NCBI RefSeq assembly: GCF_003217235.1
Contig: NZ_QJTF01000014.1
Span: 1 to 64,000 of the forward strand
Source of the DNA: Paramesorhizobium leguminum
Lineage (GTDB): Bacteria; Pseudomonadota; Alphaproteobacteria; Rhizobiales; Rhizobiaceae
Direction: 5' to 3'
Length of the DNA stretch: 64,000 nt
Positions 1-7,145 of the stretch are shown piece after piece. Both the position numbers and the translations under genes were made by a program. Positions within the stretch are counted from its first letter, which is position 1. Every line of letters starts with the position of its first letter. Below the pieces are notes generated by a model. The model saw only the letters and a program-made list of their open reading frames with translations, was not told the origin of the DNA and did not search any database.

Positions 1-21
1 TGGTTAAGCTTGCAAATTTAA
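1..21. repeat. Imperfect 21-bp direct repeat, copy 1
   Basis: Shares the exact 11-mer TGGTTAAGCTT with positions 300-310, followed by a similar AT-rich tail (CA..TTTAA). The two copies bracket a small minus-strand gene. Function unknown; it may be a recombination scar. Confidence 0.4.
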
Positions 22-204
22 CTAAATTATCGACAGCCTCCGCAACCCAAAGCCCGAAGCGCCGAAAGCAGCCACGGCCCAGGCCGGATGCTTACGAATA
101 TAGGCCAGAACCCGGAATTTGGTTTTGTCCGTGAGTTGAAACAGCTCCCGAAGAAGCTCAATAATATAAGATAGACGCGGTTCGGCGTTAAGACCTGCAG
201 TCAT
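22..204 (-). CDS. Small hypothetical protein (60 aa)
   Basis: A 60-residue reading frame on the minus strand. The ATG is preceded by GGGGAGCG at suitable spacing, which supports translation. The N-terminal half is polar and helical (residues 15-30, RELFQLTDKTKF); the C-terminal part, around AWAVAAFGASGFGL, is short and hydrophobic. I do not recognise a family. It lies in an AT-rich edge region between two copies of an 11-bp repeat and next to a truncated dehydrogenase, so it may belong to transferred or decaying DNA. Confidence 0.4.
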   Translation of the reverse strand: MTAGLNAEPRLSYIIELLRELFQLTDKTKFRVLAYIRKHPAWAVAAFGASGFGLRRLSII

Positions 205-299
205 ATTGATCGCTCCCCTTATTATTCAATAAACAATGCTGCATTTAAGATTCCAGCGGACTAATTAATCAATCCATGGAATTATAATTTTCGAATAGG

Positions 300-320
300 T
301 GGTTAAGCTTACATGTTTAA
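300..320. repeat. Imperfect 21-bp direct repeat, copy 2
   Basis: Second copy of the TGGTTAAGCTT repeat seen at 1-11. It lies about 12 nt upstream of the point where the dehydrogenase remnant frame becomes open, so it could mark the truncation breakpoint. Confidence 0.4.
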
Positions 321-331
321 ATAACCACTGA

Positions 332-1054
332 AGTCCAGGACCGGACTCGTTTTGTGAGAAGATTATTCAGCTCGGTTCAATCGATATAATTATTAACAAT
401 GCTGGAATAATGGCAACTCCTGAACGATACGTCGGCAAAGGCTGGGAATCTCAGTTTGCTGTAAATCATTTGGGACATTTTGTTCTGGTAAACAAGCTAT
501 GGGGTGTCATTAAAAATTCGGGGCGTATAGTCTCCGTATCGTCAGCGGGCCATCACCATTCTGATATCCGATGGCAAGACATTTCCTTCAATACTGGCTA
601 CGATAAATGGATAGCATACGGACAATCCAAGACGGCGAACGCCCTATTTGCTGTTCATTTGAATCGGCTGGGTGAAAAGAGAGGAATCCAGGCATATTCC
701 GTTCATCCTGGAAAGATATTCACCCCCCTCCAGCGTTATCTCTCTCAAGCTGAAATGACGCAGGCGGGCTGGCTTGATGAGCAAGGGCGCCCCGCTGACC
801 CCACGTTTAAATCGCCGGCTCAGGGTGCTGCTACTCATGTTTGGGCAGCCACATCGGAACTGCTTAATGATCGTGGAGGCGTCTATTGCGAAGACTGCGA
901 GGTTGCACCGGTCGATGACGGCGATGTTCCTTCGTTTGTTGGCGTCCGACCGTATGCGGCTGATCCCGAGCATGCTGAACGACTGTGGCGACTTTCAGCC
1001 GAGTTGACGGGCATCGATATCATTCGACGGCCAGCGGTGGGCTTTCCCAAATGA
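332..1054 (+). pseudogene. 5'-truncated short-chain dehydrogenase/reductase
   Basis: The frame is open from 332 (a stop lies at 329-331) and reads into the SDR signature IDIIINNAGIM just before an ATG at 410. It continues with the catalytic Tyr and Lys of YxxxK (codons 617-619 and 629-631) and a complete C-terminal half. The N-terminal Rossmann strand and its glycine-rich NAD(P)-binding motif, normally about 80 residues before NNAG, are absent, and no alternative 5' exon-like sequence lies upstream. The best start inside the frame (410) would give a 214-aa protein without a cofactor site. It resembles retinol-dehydrogenase/WW-domain-oxidoreductase-like SDRs of about 310 aa. I call it a gene remnant; expression as a short protein is not excluded. 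Confidence 0.8.
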
Positions 1055-1083
1055 ACCGGGCTGCAAAATAAACGAAGATCCTT

Positions 1084-1115
1084 TGTAACAAGGGCCTGCA
1101 TTTCTACGAATTGGT
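1084..1115 (+). promoter_or_regulatory. Candidate ECF sigma promoter (TGTAACAA-N14-ACGAATTGGT)
   Basis: TGTAACAA at 1084-1091, a 14-nt spacer, then ACGAATTGGT at 1106-1115. The same two blocks with the same spacing lie directly before the sigma gene at 9392-9423. From memory, the GTAACA-N16-CGAA core resembles the motif described for Caulobacter SigF (GTAACC-N16-CGAA). The motif ends 34 nt before the ATG at 1150. Confidence 0.7.
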
Positions 1116-1149
1116 AGGCAGCAAGAGACGATTACAAGGGAGCACCCTC

Positions 1150-1692
1150 ATGCTGCAATCAATCACGTGCCCAACCATCGGCCATGCTGGCGTTCATCAT
1201 TTCGGAGAAGGCGCGGCCGTGTGGGGGCAGACGATCACTCCGAGCATTGCTCATCTGGTTGAGGCGCAGCGGGAGTTGGCGATCGATTATTCCCGGATAC
1301 GCCCCGGCATTGTATTCGAGACCGTGTCGAGTGTTGCGATGCTTCCCCATGTCATCGATGGATCCACGTTTCGCGCGCACGTCGAAAGCACGGCGTTTCG
1401 CCGCGCCGTTGTTCGACGCGAAGCAGCAGTGGAAGCCTTCGTTCGCTGCGATGCCGGCGCCGATTGCTTACTGAAGCTTTGGGGCCATGTCGCATCGCAG
1501 CGGTCAGATCACTTGGTCGCTACCGACGATAAAGATGCCGCCACCGTACCTGTGATTTTCACCGTGGCCTTCTGGGAGATCTCGCGTGCGCCTGACGCCC
1601 GCATGGAGCAGATGATCAGGGAAGCTTCCGAGAAAGATCGCAAAATCCGGGAACTGGAAGGGAAGGCGGCGCTCTCGATGTGTTCGCAATGA
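1150..1692 (+). CDS. Hypothetical protein, first gene of the DoxX/YHS operon
   Basis: A 180-aa protein from the ATG at 1150, which has AAGGGAGC about 6 nt upstream. An in-frame TTG at 1111 overlaps the -10 box of the promoter at 1084-1115 and is therefore not the start. No signal peptide or membrane segment is evident. The last 35 residues are charged and probably helical (EQMIREASEKDRKIRELEG), suggesting a short coiled coil; cysteines sit in the middle (VRCDAGADC). I do not recognise the family. Its position, directly behind a sigma-type promoter and upstream of DoxX and YHS genes, suggests a stress-response role, which is inference. Confidence 0.65.
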   Translation: MLQSITCPTIGHAGVHHFGEGAAVWGQTITPSIAHLVEAQRELAIDYSRIRPGIVFETVSSVAMLPHVIDGSTFRAHVESTAFRRAVVRREAAVEAFVRCDAGADCLLKLWGHVASQRSDHLVATDDKDAATVPVIFTVAFWEISRAPDARMEQMIREASEKDRKIRELEGKAALSMCSQ

Positions 1693-1755
1693 ACCCATTG
1701 TTCGGGCAGGCGCACGCAGTCGTAGAATTGATTGTTCCATATGAGGGAGTTTACC

Positions 1756-2172
1756 ATGCAGAATTCAGACAGCCCGACGATAAAGAATGAGGCGCCGCCG
1801 CGGTGGCGTCAAATCGGACTGTGGACCGTCAAGCTTCTCCTTGCCGCGGTCTTCATCGCCGCCGGCTGCGCCAACCTCTACGGCGTGCCGATGCTCGTTC
1901 AGAACTTCGAGCAGATCGGGCTCGGGCAGTGGTTTCGGTATTTCACCGGAACACTCGAGCTGATCGGCGCAGCCGCGCTATTCGTCCCGGCTGTGGCCTC
2001 GCTCGGCGCGCTTCTGCTCGCCGCGATCATGATCGGCGCCACCTTGACCCATCTCTTCGTGCTTCCGGGCTCGCCCGTTCCCGCAATGGTGCTCTTCGCT
2101 CTGAGCATGATGGTAGCCTGGGCGCATCGTGACGAAAAAAAGGCGGCGTTTTTTCGTCCAGCAAAAGGATAA
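1756..2172 (+). CDS. DoxX family membrane protein
   Basis: 138 aa starting at the ATG at 1756, chosen because GAGGGA lies about 7 nt upstream; ATGs at 1732 and 1741 in the same frame lack such a site. Four hydrophobic segments are visible (starting about residues 20, 60, 80 and 105 of this start), with the DoxX-type features KLLLAAVFIAAG and TGTLELIGAAALF. DoxX-like proteins are small inner-membrane proteins linked to thiol/redox or metal stress; the exact substrate is not known. The gene is followed directly by a YHS-domain gene, and its stop codon lies in a 14-bp tandem repeat. DoxX genes also occur in SigF-type regulons, which fits the upstream promoter. Confidence 0.85.
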   Translation: MQNSDSPTIKNEAPPRWRQIGLWTVKLLLAAVFIAAGCANLYGVPMLVQNFEQIGLGQWFRYFTGTLELIGAAALFVPAVASLGALLLAAIMIGATLTHLFVLPGSPVPAMVLFALSMMVAWAHRDEKKAAFFRPAKG

Positions 2173-2192
2173 CTCCATAAGGATAACTCCAT
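2165..2192 (+). repeat. Perfect 14-bp tandem repeat carrying stop, RBS and start
   Basis: AAGGATAACTCCAT occurs twice in tandem (2165-2178 and 2179-2192). Unit 1 contains the DoxX stop codon (2170-2172). Unit 2 supplies the AAGGA ribosome-binding site and the first two bases of the YHS start codon at 2191. Confidence 0.9.
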
Positions 2193-2649
2193 GGTGATCT
2201 CATCACGGTCCATTCTGCCGTTTGTCGTTGCTCTTACGCTTTCCTCGGTCTCTACCGCCTTTGCCGCCGAGATTTTTACGACCAATGGCGTGGCCATCAA
2301 CGGTTATGATCCTGTTGCCTATTTCACCGACCACAAGCCGGTGAAAGGATCGGACAAATATTCGGCAACCTATCAAGGAGCGACGTTCCGCTTTGTATCC
2401 GCCGCACATCGCGATGCATTCTCCGCCAATCCCGGACATTTTGCTCCGCAGTATGGCGGCTATTGCGCCTTTGGAGCGGCGCAAGGTTACAAGGCGTCGA
2501 CAGAGCCCCAAGCTTTTACCGTGGTCGATAACAAGCTCTACCTCAACTACAACGACAGCGTCCTCAAGACGTGGAAGCAGGACGTCAGCGGGTATATCAA
2601 AAAGGCCGACGCAAACTGGGGTAAGGTCAGGGTACAACCTGATCCATAA
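2191..2649 (+). CDS. Exported YHS-domain protein
   Basis: 152 aa. The N-terminal 26 residues form a Sec signal peptide ending in STAFA-AEIF. The rest is a single YHS-like domain with the hallmark block NGYDPVAYF (residues 36-44), followed by the conserved FRFVSAAHRDAFSANP and a Tyr/Cys-containing YGGYCAFG. YHS domains occur in periplasmic or membrane proteins associated with metals and copper, but the ligand here cannot be told from sequence. The gene follows the DoxX gene by 18 nt, with its RBS in a tandem duplicate, and is probably co-transcribed from the promoter at 1084. It ends 18 nt before the convergent CoA transferase gene. Confidence 0.85.
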   Translation: MVISSRSILPFVVALTLSSVSTAFAAEIFTTNGVAINGYDPVAYFTDHKPVKGSDKYSATYQGATFRFVSAAHRDAFSANPGHFAPQYGGYCAFGAAQGYKASTEPQAFTVVDNKLYLNYNDSVLKTWKQDVSGYIKKADANWGKVRVQPDP

Positions 2650-2667
2650 GTCCCGATGGCGGCCCAA

Positions 2668-3876
2668 TCAAGTCCGGGCAGCTTCGAGCATCGTGAGCTC
2701 GCGAAGGATGGCTTCCTTATCCTGATCGACATGCGGCGGCGCCCGATCGAAGCGAACCGGAGTTGCGGACATCTTCAGCGGGTTGCCGAGCAGGCGGACG
2801 GTTTGTCCGTCCACTGTTTCCATGGGCATGATCATTTCACGCGCCAGCGTATGCGGATTGGCCACGACCTGATCGATCGTGGCGACCCGGCCTGCAGGGA
2901 TTTCGGCATGGACAAGACGCTGCTCCCAGTTTTCGGCGGTGTCGGCTTGCAGAGCCTCGGTCACGAGCCGGTCCAGTGCATCGACATTCGTCACCCGATC
3001 CCGGTTGCGGCGAAACCGCTCGTCGTCGGCCAAATCAGGAAGGCCGATCGCCGCGCTGAATCGGGCGAACTGCTGATCGTTTCCGACTGCGATAGCGATG
3101 TCGCCAGCAGCCGTTGTAAAGGTCTGGTAGGGAGCGATGTTCGGATGCCGGTTGCTGATCCGTCCGGGCACCTTTCCCGAAACCAGGTGGTTCGTTGCAG
3201 CATTGATGAGCCAGGCAACTTGCGTGTCATAAAGCGCCAGGTCGATATACTGGCCTTCGCCGGTGCGGTCGCGATGGCGAAGGGCGGCGAGGATGCCGAC
3301 GGTCGCATACATGCCGCACATCACGTCCGCAATCCCCAGGCCGACCTTGAGGGGCCGGCCACCGGCCGTATCGCTTTCGCCGGTGATGCTCATGATACCT
3401 CCCATCGCCTGGATGAGGAAATCGTAGCCAGTTCGCTCGGAGTAGGGGCCTGTCTGGCCAAAACCGGAAATCGCGCACCAGACGATATCGGGCTTGATCT
3501 TGCGGATATCCTCATAGCCCAGTCCGCGCCGCGCGAGATCGCCCGGCTTGTAGTTTTCGACGACGACGTCCGATATAGCCACCAGCCTCTTGACGAGAGC
3601 GACGCCGTCATCGTTCGCAAGATCGATGGCGATGGATCTCTTGTTGCGATTGGCTGCGAGAAAATAGGCGCTGAGATCGCTATCGCTTCCATCGGGGTTC
3701 GGCACGAAGGGGGGCCCCCAGCTGCGCGTATCATCGCCGGGTCCCGGTCGCTCGACCTTGATGACATCGGCTCCGAGATCGGCGAGAAGCTGGGTCGCAG
3801 TCGGCCCTGCGAGGATGCGGGAGAGATCGAGGATGCGCAGCCCTTCGAGGCTTGCCGGTTTCTGATGGTCGGACAT
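2668..3876 (-). CDS. Class III CoA transferase (CaiB/BaiF family)
   Basis: 402 aa from the ATG at 3876, which has AAGG upstream; an upstream ATG at 3948 would add an arginine-rich tail inside the preceding gene. The N-terminus carries the family blocks LEGLRILDLSRILAGP and LADLGADVIKVE. The expected catalytic aspartate lies in GYDFLIQAMGG, around residue 146. Enzymes of this family move CoA between carboxylic acids (formyl, oxalyl, carnitine, succinyl and others); the substrate is not readable here. It is the last gene of a five-gene minus-strand operon that also holds a ThDP enzyme. This pairing recalls the oxalate frc/oxc pair, but the ThDP enzyme is not a clear oxalyl-CoA decarboxylase, so I leave the substrate open. 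Confidence 0.88.
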   Translation of the reverse strand: MSDHQKPASLEGLRILDLSRILAGPTATQLLADLGADVIKVERPGPGDDTRSWGPPFVPNPDGSDSDLSAYFLAANRNKRSIAIDLANDDGVALVKRLVAISDVVVENYKPGDLARRGLGYEDIRKIKPDIVWCAISGFGQTGPYSERTGYDFLIQAMGGIMSITGESDTAGGRPLKVGLGIADVMCGMYATVGILAALRHRDRTGEGQYIDLALYDTQVAWLINAATNHLVSGKVPGRISNRHPNIAPYQTFTTAAGDIAIAVGNDQQFARFSAAIGLPDLADDERFRRNRDRVTNVDALDRLVTEALQADTAENWEQRLVHAEIPAGRVATIDQVVANPHTLAREMIMPMETVDGQTVRLLGNPLKMSATPVRFDRAPPHVDQDKEAILRELTMLEAART

Positions 3877-3883
3877 GAGTGCC

Positions 3884-5101
3884 TTACGATTTCCACGGTG
3901 AGCTTTTGAACCAGCGCACCAGATAGGCGGCGCCGATGAGTGTGGCAAAGCCGAACAGGTTGCCGACGGCTTCCGCCAAGGTGGTTCGCCCTGCGTGATC
4001 GAGCGCGATGCCTATCGGCTGGGCGATCACCATCCCGGTGATGAACACCGCGAGCGACTGTTGGCCGATCACGGTCAGGACACGCACCATGGGTCCGCGC
4101 AACCGCGCCCCCTTTTCACCGACGAGATGCACGGCGATGTAGCAAAGCGCCATGAAGTGGACGAAGCGCAGAAGGCCGAAATCGGTCTTGTCAGTGAGGG
4201 GAAAAAGCGTGTTGGCGGCCATTTGGAAGGCTGGATAGGCTTCTTGGAACCGTACCCAAGCAAACGGCACGGTCAGGATCACAACGACAACCGCAAACGC
4301 CATCAACCTAGGATCGAAGCCGGGGGCCGGAAGGTTGCCGCGCATCAGGAAGAAACCGGTGAAGAACAGCAACTGCCATCCGAAGGGGTTAAAGAACCAT
4401 CGGCGGTCCGACCAGGACTCCGCCGGCAGGCCGGTTAGGTCGAACTGAGTTGCCAGCCACAAGGCAACCATCATGGCAAACGGCAGGAAGCGATGGATTT
4501 TTGACGCAAGGATCATCGCCGGCATCAATGCCAGAATGACGATATACATCGGCAGAATGTCGAAATAGTTCGGCACGTAGGTCAAGGTCAGCAGACCGAC
4601 CAGCAGATGGCCCGGGTTCTGGATGAACGGCGCGAGGTTCAGGCTTTCGACGTAGGTGACGCCATCATATCGTGTCCCCGCGACGATCATGATGGCTGTG
4701 ACGGTAATAAAGACGGCGATATGAGCCCAGAAGATCTGCCAGATGCGTTGCGCCACGCGTGCTATGAGGGCGACCGGACCGTTGCGGTCGAAAGTCGATC
4801 CGAAAGCGACGGCGGAAGCCATCCCTGATTGGAAGACGAACATCTCGGTCGCGTCTGAAAAGCCGAAGCGGGCCGGGATACAGAGCGCCCAGTTATTGTT
4901 GGGGATATGAGCGAGCAGGATGATGAGCATGCCGACGCCACGAAAGAAATCAAGGCGCGGATCCCGCGGACGCTTTATCCTGTGAACGGCCGGCTGGGCA
5001 GGTTCAGAAGGCGCCGTCGTATGCGCTTGCGTCAAACCTGCAGGCGATGAGACTGAAGCCTTTGCGTTTATCGGCTGCTTCAAGCTCGTTACGAAATTCA
5101 T
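3884..5101 (-). CDS. OpgC-like membrane protein (glucan succinylation family)
   Basis: About 405 aa with roughly ten membrane segments. After a cytoplasmic Pro/Ala-rich tail of about 45 residues comes RDPRLDFFRGVGMLIILLAH, the typical start of OpgC-type acyltransferases that add succinyl groups to osmoregulated periplasmic glucans. The ATG at 5101 was chosen because GGGGA lies upstream; ATGs at 5107 and 5116 are alternatives. Any of these makes the gene overlap the 3' end of the ThDP gene by 98 nt or more, which is unusual; there is no ATG or GTG between the overlap and the conserved domain. It ends 7 nt before the CoA transferase start. The link between glucan modification and the neighbouring acyl-CoA genes is suggestive only. 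Confidence 0.8.
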   Translation of the reverse strand: MNFVTSLKQPINAKASVSSPAGLTQAHTTAPSEPAQPAVHRIKRPRDPRLDFFRGVGMLIILLAHIPNNNWALCIPARFGFSDATEMFVFQSGMASAVAFGSTFDRNGPVALIARVAQRIWQIFWAHIAVFITVTAIMIVAGTRYDGVTYVESLNLAPFIQNPGHLLVGLLTLTYVPNYFDILPMYIVILALMPAMILASKIHRFLPFAMMVALWLATQFDLTGLPAESWSDRRWFFNPFGWQLLFFTGFFLMRGNLPAPGFDPRLMAFAVVVVILTVPFAWVRFQEAYPAFQMAANTLFPLTDKTDFGLLRFVHFMALCYIAVHLVGEKGARLRGPMVRVLTVIGQQSLAVFITGMVIAQPIGIALDHAGRTTLAEAVGNLFGFATLIGAAYLVRWFKSSPWKS

Positions 5102-6632
5102 CCTCATTCCCCACATTCACACCGTAACCGCCGAACCCTCGCGCGACAGCGGCAAAATCCGTTTCACCGAGCGTGACGCCAGCCGGAGGCAAGCCGGCGG
5201 ATGCCTGCTTCATGGCGATCAGCGCAAGGCTGCGATCCTGAAACAGCACGATCGTCAGCGGCAGAGCGAGATCGCGAACGGTCGCAAGTTCGCCGATTCC
5301 CATTTCGAGGCCACCGTCGCCCATCACCGCAAATACCCGCCTGGACGGATCGGCGACCTGGGCGCCGATTGCGAGGGGCAGCGCGGCATTCATGGTGCAG
5401 AACCCCGCGGATTGGAGCAGCGACAGCGGTTTTGCAGCGAGCCATTTCTGCGATAGCAGAATGCGGTGAGCCCCGCTGTCTACGGTGACCAGGCTGTCAT
5501 CGCCTGCCGTCCGGTGCAGGTGGTCGATGATCGCATGAGGCCCCCACGCAGTCCTGGTCGAGAAGATGTTATCGAGCTCCATTTTCGCCTTGGCAGGCTC
5601 TGCTCCGATCCAGCTTCTGCGCTCGGTCACCGCGCCGTTCAGCGCCTGCAGCAAGGTCTTGGGATCGACGGAAATTCGGGCGCCGGCATGGTGCATGCCG
5701 TGATCGGACACCGCTCTGGTGATATCCACCAGCTTGTCGCGGTCCGCAACGAAATCCAGCCAGCCAAGGCGCATCTCGATCGGGTCATAGCCAACCATAA
5801 GCACGAGATCCGCAGCTTGAACGAGGGGAAGCAGAACCCGGTCGGCGAGCGGCGACAGGCCGGCTCCCCCCAGCGACAACGGGTGATCCTCTGGGAAGAT
5901 GCCCTTCGCTTTATATGTCGTGAGCACCGGAGCGCCAATCGTCACTGCCAGTTGCTGCAATGCCGGTCCGGCACGGCTGCGCGCTGCTTCGAGACCCGCC
6001 AGGATCAACGGCCGTTCGGCTGTCCGGATTCGCTCTGCCAGGAAGCGAACGGCGGGATCCGTGACCGAAGCCACAGCGCCGAATTGCGCCGGCGGAAAGA
6101 TCACGGTCTTGCCGGGGCTGGATGCCGCGGCCACTGCCGGCGAGAGATCCAGATGCACCGGCCCCATGGGTTCCGCCGTCGCGATCGCCAAAGCCCGCGC
6201 CACGGTCGAAGCAACGCTTTCCGGCTCGACTTCGAACGATGCTTTCACGACAGGGCGCAGTAGTTGCGCATGGTTGATCACCTGATGCGTGTAGCGGGCG
6301 CGTGTCTCCCGATCGACGATACCGGATATGACGATAAGGGGAATGCGCTCCTGAAAGGAGTCGGCGATGCCGTTCACGGCGTTTGCAAGGCCGGGACCGA
6401 CGGTCGTCACGAGCAGCTCGGGGTTGCCGCTGATCGTACTGGCACCCGCCGCCATGATGGCGGCCGACGTTTCGTGACGGGCGAGGTGAAAGACGATTCC
6501 CGCCGCCTGCAACGCATCGATGAGCGTGACGACCTCGCCGCCGGGCACGCCGAACGCATGCCGGACGCCATGCGCGTGAAGTGTCCTGGCGAGGATATCG
6601 GCGACACGCTGGTCAGAGGTGATTTCGCGCAT
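5004..6632 (-). CDS. Thiamine-diphosphate-dependent enzyme, acetolactate synthase-like
   Basis: About 542 aa with the three-domain order of ThDP enzymes: N-terminal PYR domain with the catalytic glutamate in FHLARHE (about residue 54), a central TPP_enzyme_M domain, and a C-terminal PP domain with GDGGLEM at about residue 436. The metal-binding motif normally ends in NN or ND about 25 residues later; here the equivalent is VLFQDRS, so the first Asn is Gln. This departs from acetolactate synthases. It could be an acetolactate synthase, a benzoylformate/phosphonopyruvate-type decarboxylase or another member; no regulatory ilvH-like subunit is adjacent. An ATG at 6632 and a GTG at 6638 are both possible starts. 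It begins 9 nt downstream of the membrane-protein gene. Confidence 0.85.
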   Translation of the reverse strand: MREITSDQRVADILARTLHAHGVRHAFGVPGGEVVTLIDALQAAGIVFHLARHETSAAIMAAGASTISGNPELLVTTVGPGLANAVNGIADSFQERIPLIVISGIVDRETRARYTHQVINHAQLLRPVVKASFEVEPESVASTVARALAIATAEPMGPVHLDLSPAVAAASSPGKTVIFPPAQFGAVASVTDPAVRFLAERIRTAERPLILAGLEAARSRAGPALQQLAVTIGAPVLTTYKAKGIFPEDHPLSLGGAGLSPLADRVLLPLVQAADLVLMVGYDPIEMRLGWLDFVADRDKLVDITRAVSDHGMHHAGARISVDPKTLLQALNGAVTERRSWIGAEPAKAKMELDNIFSTRTAWGPHAIIDHLHRTAGDDSLVTVDSGAHRILLSQKWLAAKPLSLLQSAGFCTMNAALPLAIGAQVADPSRRVFAVMGDGGLEMGIGELATVRDLALPLTIVLFQDRSLALIAMKQASAGLPPAGVTLGETDFAAVARGFGGYGVNVGNEDEFRNELEAADKRKGFSLIACRFDASAYDGAF

Positions 6633-6641
6633 GGCCACGGG

Positions 6642-7124
6642 CTAGCGTTCCATCGTACGAACGACGAACGCAACGACGGTGCCAAAAAGCATATGTCCGA
6701 AAAGCGATGCCCAGGTCAGCGGGATGAAACCGAGGAAGGGCGGCTGCCCGCCGAAGAGATGCGCCATCACATAAAGAGCGAATATCCACAGACCGATTCC
6801 GAACCCGATACCGGTCAGGAGGAGCGGCAGTTTTGGAAATATGAGCCGCTGCAGTGGACGGGCGATGAACAGATAGCCGATCGGATAAAAGACAATGCCT
6901 ACGATGGCATGAATGGCCTCGGCGGCCAGCCGGTTGTTGAAACCGAACACCGACTGGACAAGAGCGGCCGGTTCCAGCGCTCCACCGACCAGAAGCGGCG
7001 TGATCAGGCGCGCCCAGATTTCCCAGGTGATATCGGCCGCAAGCCCGGAAAATATGATCGTGCGTACCAGGCCCGGCTGAATCTCGGGAAAGACGCTGGT
7101 TTTTTGCATTTCCATCATGGACAT
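6642..7124 (-). CDS. Conserved membrane protein of unknown function
   Basis: 160 aa with about four membrane segments (near residues 18-45, 70-90, 100-120 and 135-158). The ATG at 7124 has GAAGGA about 10 nt upstream; a TTG directly before it is an alternative. Conserved-looking polar positions lie between helices (WEIWARLITP, FGFNNRLAAEAIHA). I do not recognise a named family. It sits between the TPR38-like gene and the ThDP enzyme in one tight operon, so it may anchor or supply the soluble enzymes, which is a guess. Confidence 0.7.
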   Translation of the reverse strand: MSMMEMQKTSVFPEIQPGLVRTIIFSGLAADITWEIWARLITPLLVGGALEPAALVQSVFGFNNRLAAEAIHAIVGIVFYPIGYLFIARPLQRLIFPKLPLLLTGIGFGIGLWIFALYVMAHLFGGQPPFLGFIPLTWASLFGHMLFGTVVAFVVRTMER

Positions 7125-7145
7125 CAAGGTTTTTCCTTCTTGGAG

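Noticed and set aside
1111-1149. TTG start at 1111 for the unknown protein
   Set aside because: It overlaps the -10 element of the promoter at 1084-1115; the ATG at 1150 has its own RBS.
2656-3909. 417-codon plus-strand frame over the CoA transferase
   Set aside because: Antisense shadow; no domains, while the minus strand has the full CaiB family pattern.
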